Shown here piece after piece: positions 62,620 to 64,000 of a stretch of 64,000 nt of DNA. Position numbers and translations under genes: made by a program. The first letter of the stretch is position 1. Each line of letters starts with the position of its first letter. This DNA comes from Silurus meridionalis (lineage: Eukaryota > Chordata > Actinopteri > Siluriformes > Siluridae): the NCBI RefSeq assembly GCF_014805685.1, contig NC_060892.1, forward strand, positions 10,621,490 through 10,685,489, given 5' to 3'. A model generated the notes under the pieces. It searched no databases. It saw only the letters and a program-made list of their open reading frames with translations, and was not told the DNA's origin.

Positions 62620-64000
62620 CTGAAAGAGAACAGAACATTATATAAGCCAGGGATTTTGGATTTTGTTTTAATGATCGTTCTATGAAAACTCAGTGGTATG
62701 AAACAAACACAGGAAGCACATCCTGTGTACAAATGTTCCATACTTTTTTTACGGACAGAAAAAAAAACCCAATTCCATACGCTCATCCTGGATCAGTAAG
62801 CATGATACAACTATGTAACATGAGATTCTCCTTCGTTTGAAAAACCCAAGGGTTAATAAGAGTGATTTGCTTAAATCATAGTCTTGGGTTTGCGATTTGG
62901 ACTGGAGTCAAAGTGGTAAAGACAGTGCCAGCCAGGAAACTCCACCAAGCACACAAATAAACCAGGACTTCAACCCACACAATTCTGCAAACCAGAGATT
63001 TTCCTTAAAAAGCAGGGATCCTACTGGAACAGCTAAATCATGTATATCATCAACCTCTTCCTTTTAACAGACAATTATTTATTACTGTTGTATGTGTTAT
63101 GTGTTTTTAAAGTCTATGCAGAGTGTCAAATGTGGCGCCCAAATTATTTACAGCAAATCTACTTGTATTAATTCAAGTGAAGCCTTAAAAGTGGGTTTAT
63201 ATTACAGTCTTCAATACATTGACTAGCAGGAATAAACCTCACTGCGTTTCAAGTTATAAAAGAAACCAATTTCTTATTGGAAATTTTTTTTTTTTATATA
63301 TTTCCTGTTGTCTTTTTAGTGGAACCAATCTGAACCACTGCAAAACAGGTATATTATCTACTCCATCATCCTTCTGTCCAATCAAAGTACAAGTTACACA
63401 CAAACAGACAAACAGGACTGTAATTTTAATGTTTCTGTTAGAGCATTGCAGTCTTGAAGCCCTTTTTTTAAAAATTAATGAATGAGAAATCATTATTGCA
63501 GCTGACCTTTAGGTATGTGGGTGTCTGTAATATTTTGCACTCATTATTATGCCATCAATGACACCTTGTCATATAATGCTTTGCTCAACCCTCATAATTT
63601 CATTGTCATTTGACAATTTCAACAGGTTCTTTTTTAGCTATAGGTGATGCTTTTATAAGTCACACAATGGTATAGGATGTCTTCGAATGCGACAGCATTA
63701 CTTTTAAAATTATATTTAAGACTGCAACCCAGGCCTCCTCACCCAACATCAGTACCACAAGCACACTCCAAAATCTAATGGAACATCTTTCCAGAAGAGT
63801 GGAGGTTATTATAATAGCAAATTTGGACTAAATGTGCAATGAGATGTTCAATAAGCGCATGTCAATCTTATGGTAGGGTGTCCGCAAACCTTTGTCCATA
63901 TAGTGTATCTCATTTAATATCATGTGACCAATCACTACTTCGATGGCACATTAACTGCTCTACAGAAAATTCAATAAAAATGAATCATTTTCATATTGTT
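62620..64000 (-). other. akap13: akap13 intron upstream of exon A
   Basis: No exon was found before the window ends. Apart from a short Tc1-like element, nothing is recognised. Confidence 0.6.
63600..63907 (+). mobile_element. non-autonomous Tc1-like short element
   Basis: It contains TTCCAGAAGAGTGGAGGTTA and ends CTTTGTCCATATAGTGTA, as in the other copies at 6962 and 20930. The left end is eroded. Confidence 0.65.

Overview
The window is eukaryotic and most likely from a ray-finned (teleost) fish. It is AT-rich and sparse in genes. It carries long (TA)n, (TG)n, (GATG)n and (GATA)n microsatellites and many fish-type repeats: several Tc1-like families, an RTE-clade LINE, tRNA-derived SINEs, a hAT element and a pogo/Tigger-like element. 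The species cannot be fixed from the sequence alone.

One real host gene is clear. On the minus strand, 19 coding exons between 62619 and 46566 encode the C-terminal 959 residues of a Dbl-family Rho GEF. The order is second half of a C1 zinc finger, serine-rich linker, DH domain, PH domain, linker, long coiled coil and lysine-rich C-terminus. The linker and C-terminal motifs match AKAP13 (AKAP-Lbc) better than ARHGEF2 or ARHGEF28. All 18 internal junctions have GT/AG sites and keep frame. The 5' part of the gene, with the PKA-anchoring region and the rest of the C1 finger, lies beyond the right edge. Its introns hold a SINE split by an RTE derivative, Tc1-like remnants and terminal-inverted-repeat elements.

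The left 45 kb, downstream of akap13, has no recognisable host gene. It holds: an RTE-tailed SINE with a tRNA-Glu head (779-1004); a full-length Tc1-like transposon (3248-4862) whose transposase ORF is open and keeps a DDE triad at the Sleeping Beauty positions; a pogo/Tigger-like short element 16 bp further on (4878-5428); a frame-broken but near full-length RTE (about 7830-10406); several short Tc1-like elements; a nearly perfect 101-bp-arm palindrome (26374-26583); a telomere-like minisatellite (about 36057-36236); and a chimera of two Tc1-like families interrupted by a hAT element (about 37107-39284). The rest is mostly unique AT-rich DNA, with islands that could be conserved regulatory sequence.

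Two stretches could be unrecognised exons or gene fragments: a CpG-rich 128-codon ORF at 44777-45163, and an 88-codon ORF at 21894-22160. No system clearly new to biology was found. The best leads are the palindrome, the intact Tc1 element, the RTE/SINE family relationship, the CpG-rich orphan ORF and the (TG)26 tract abutting an akap13 splice acceptor.
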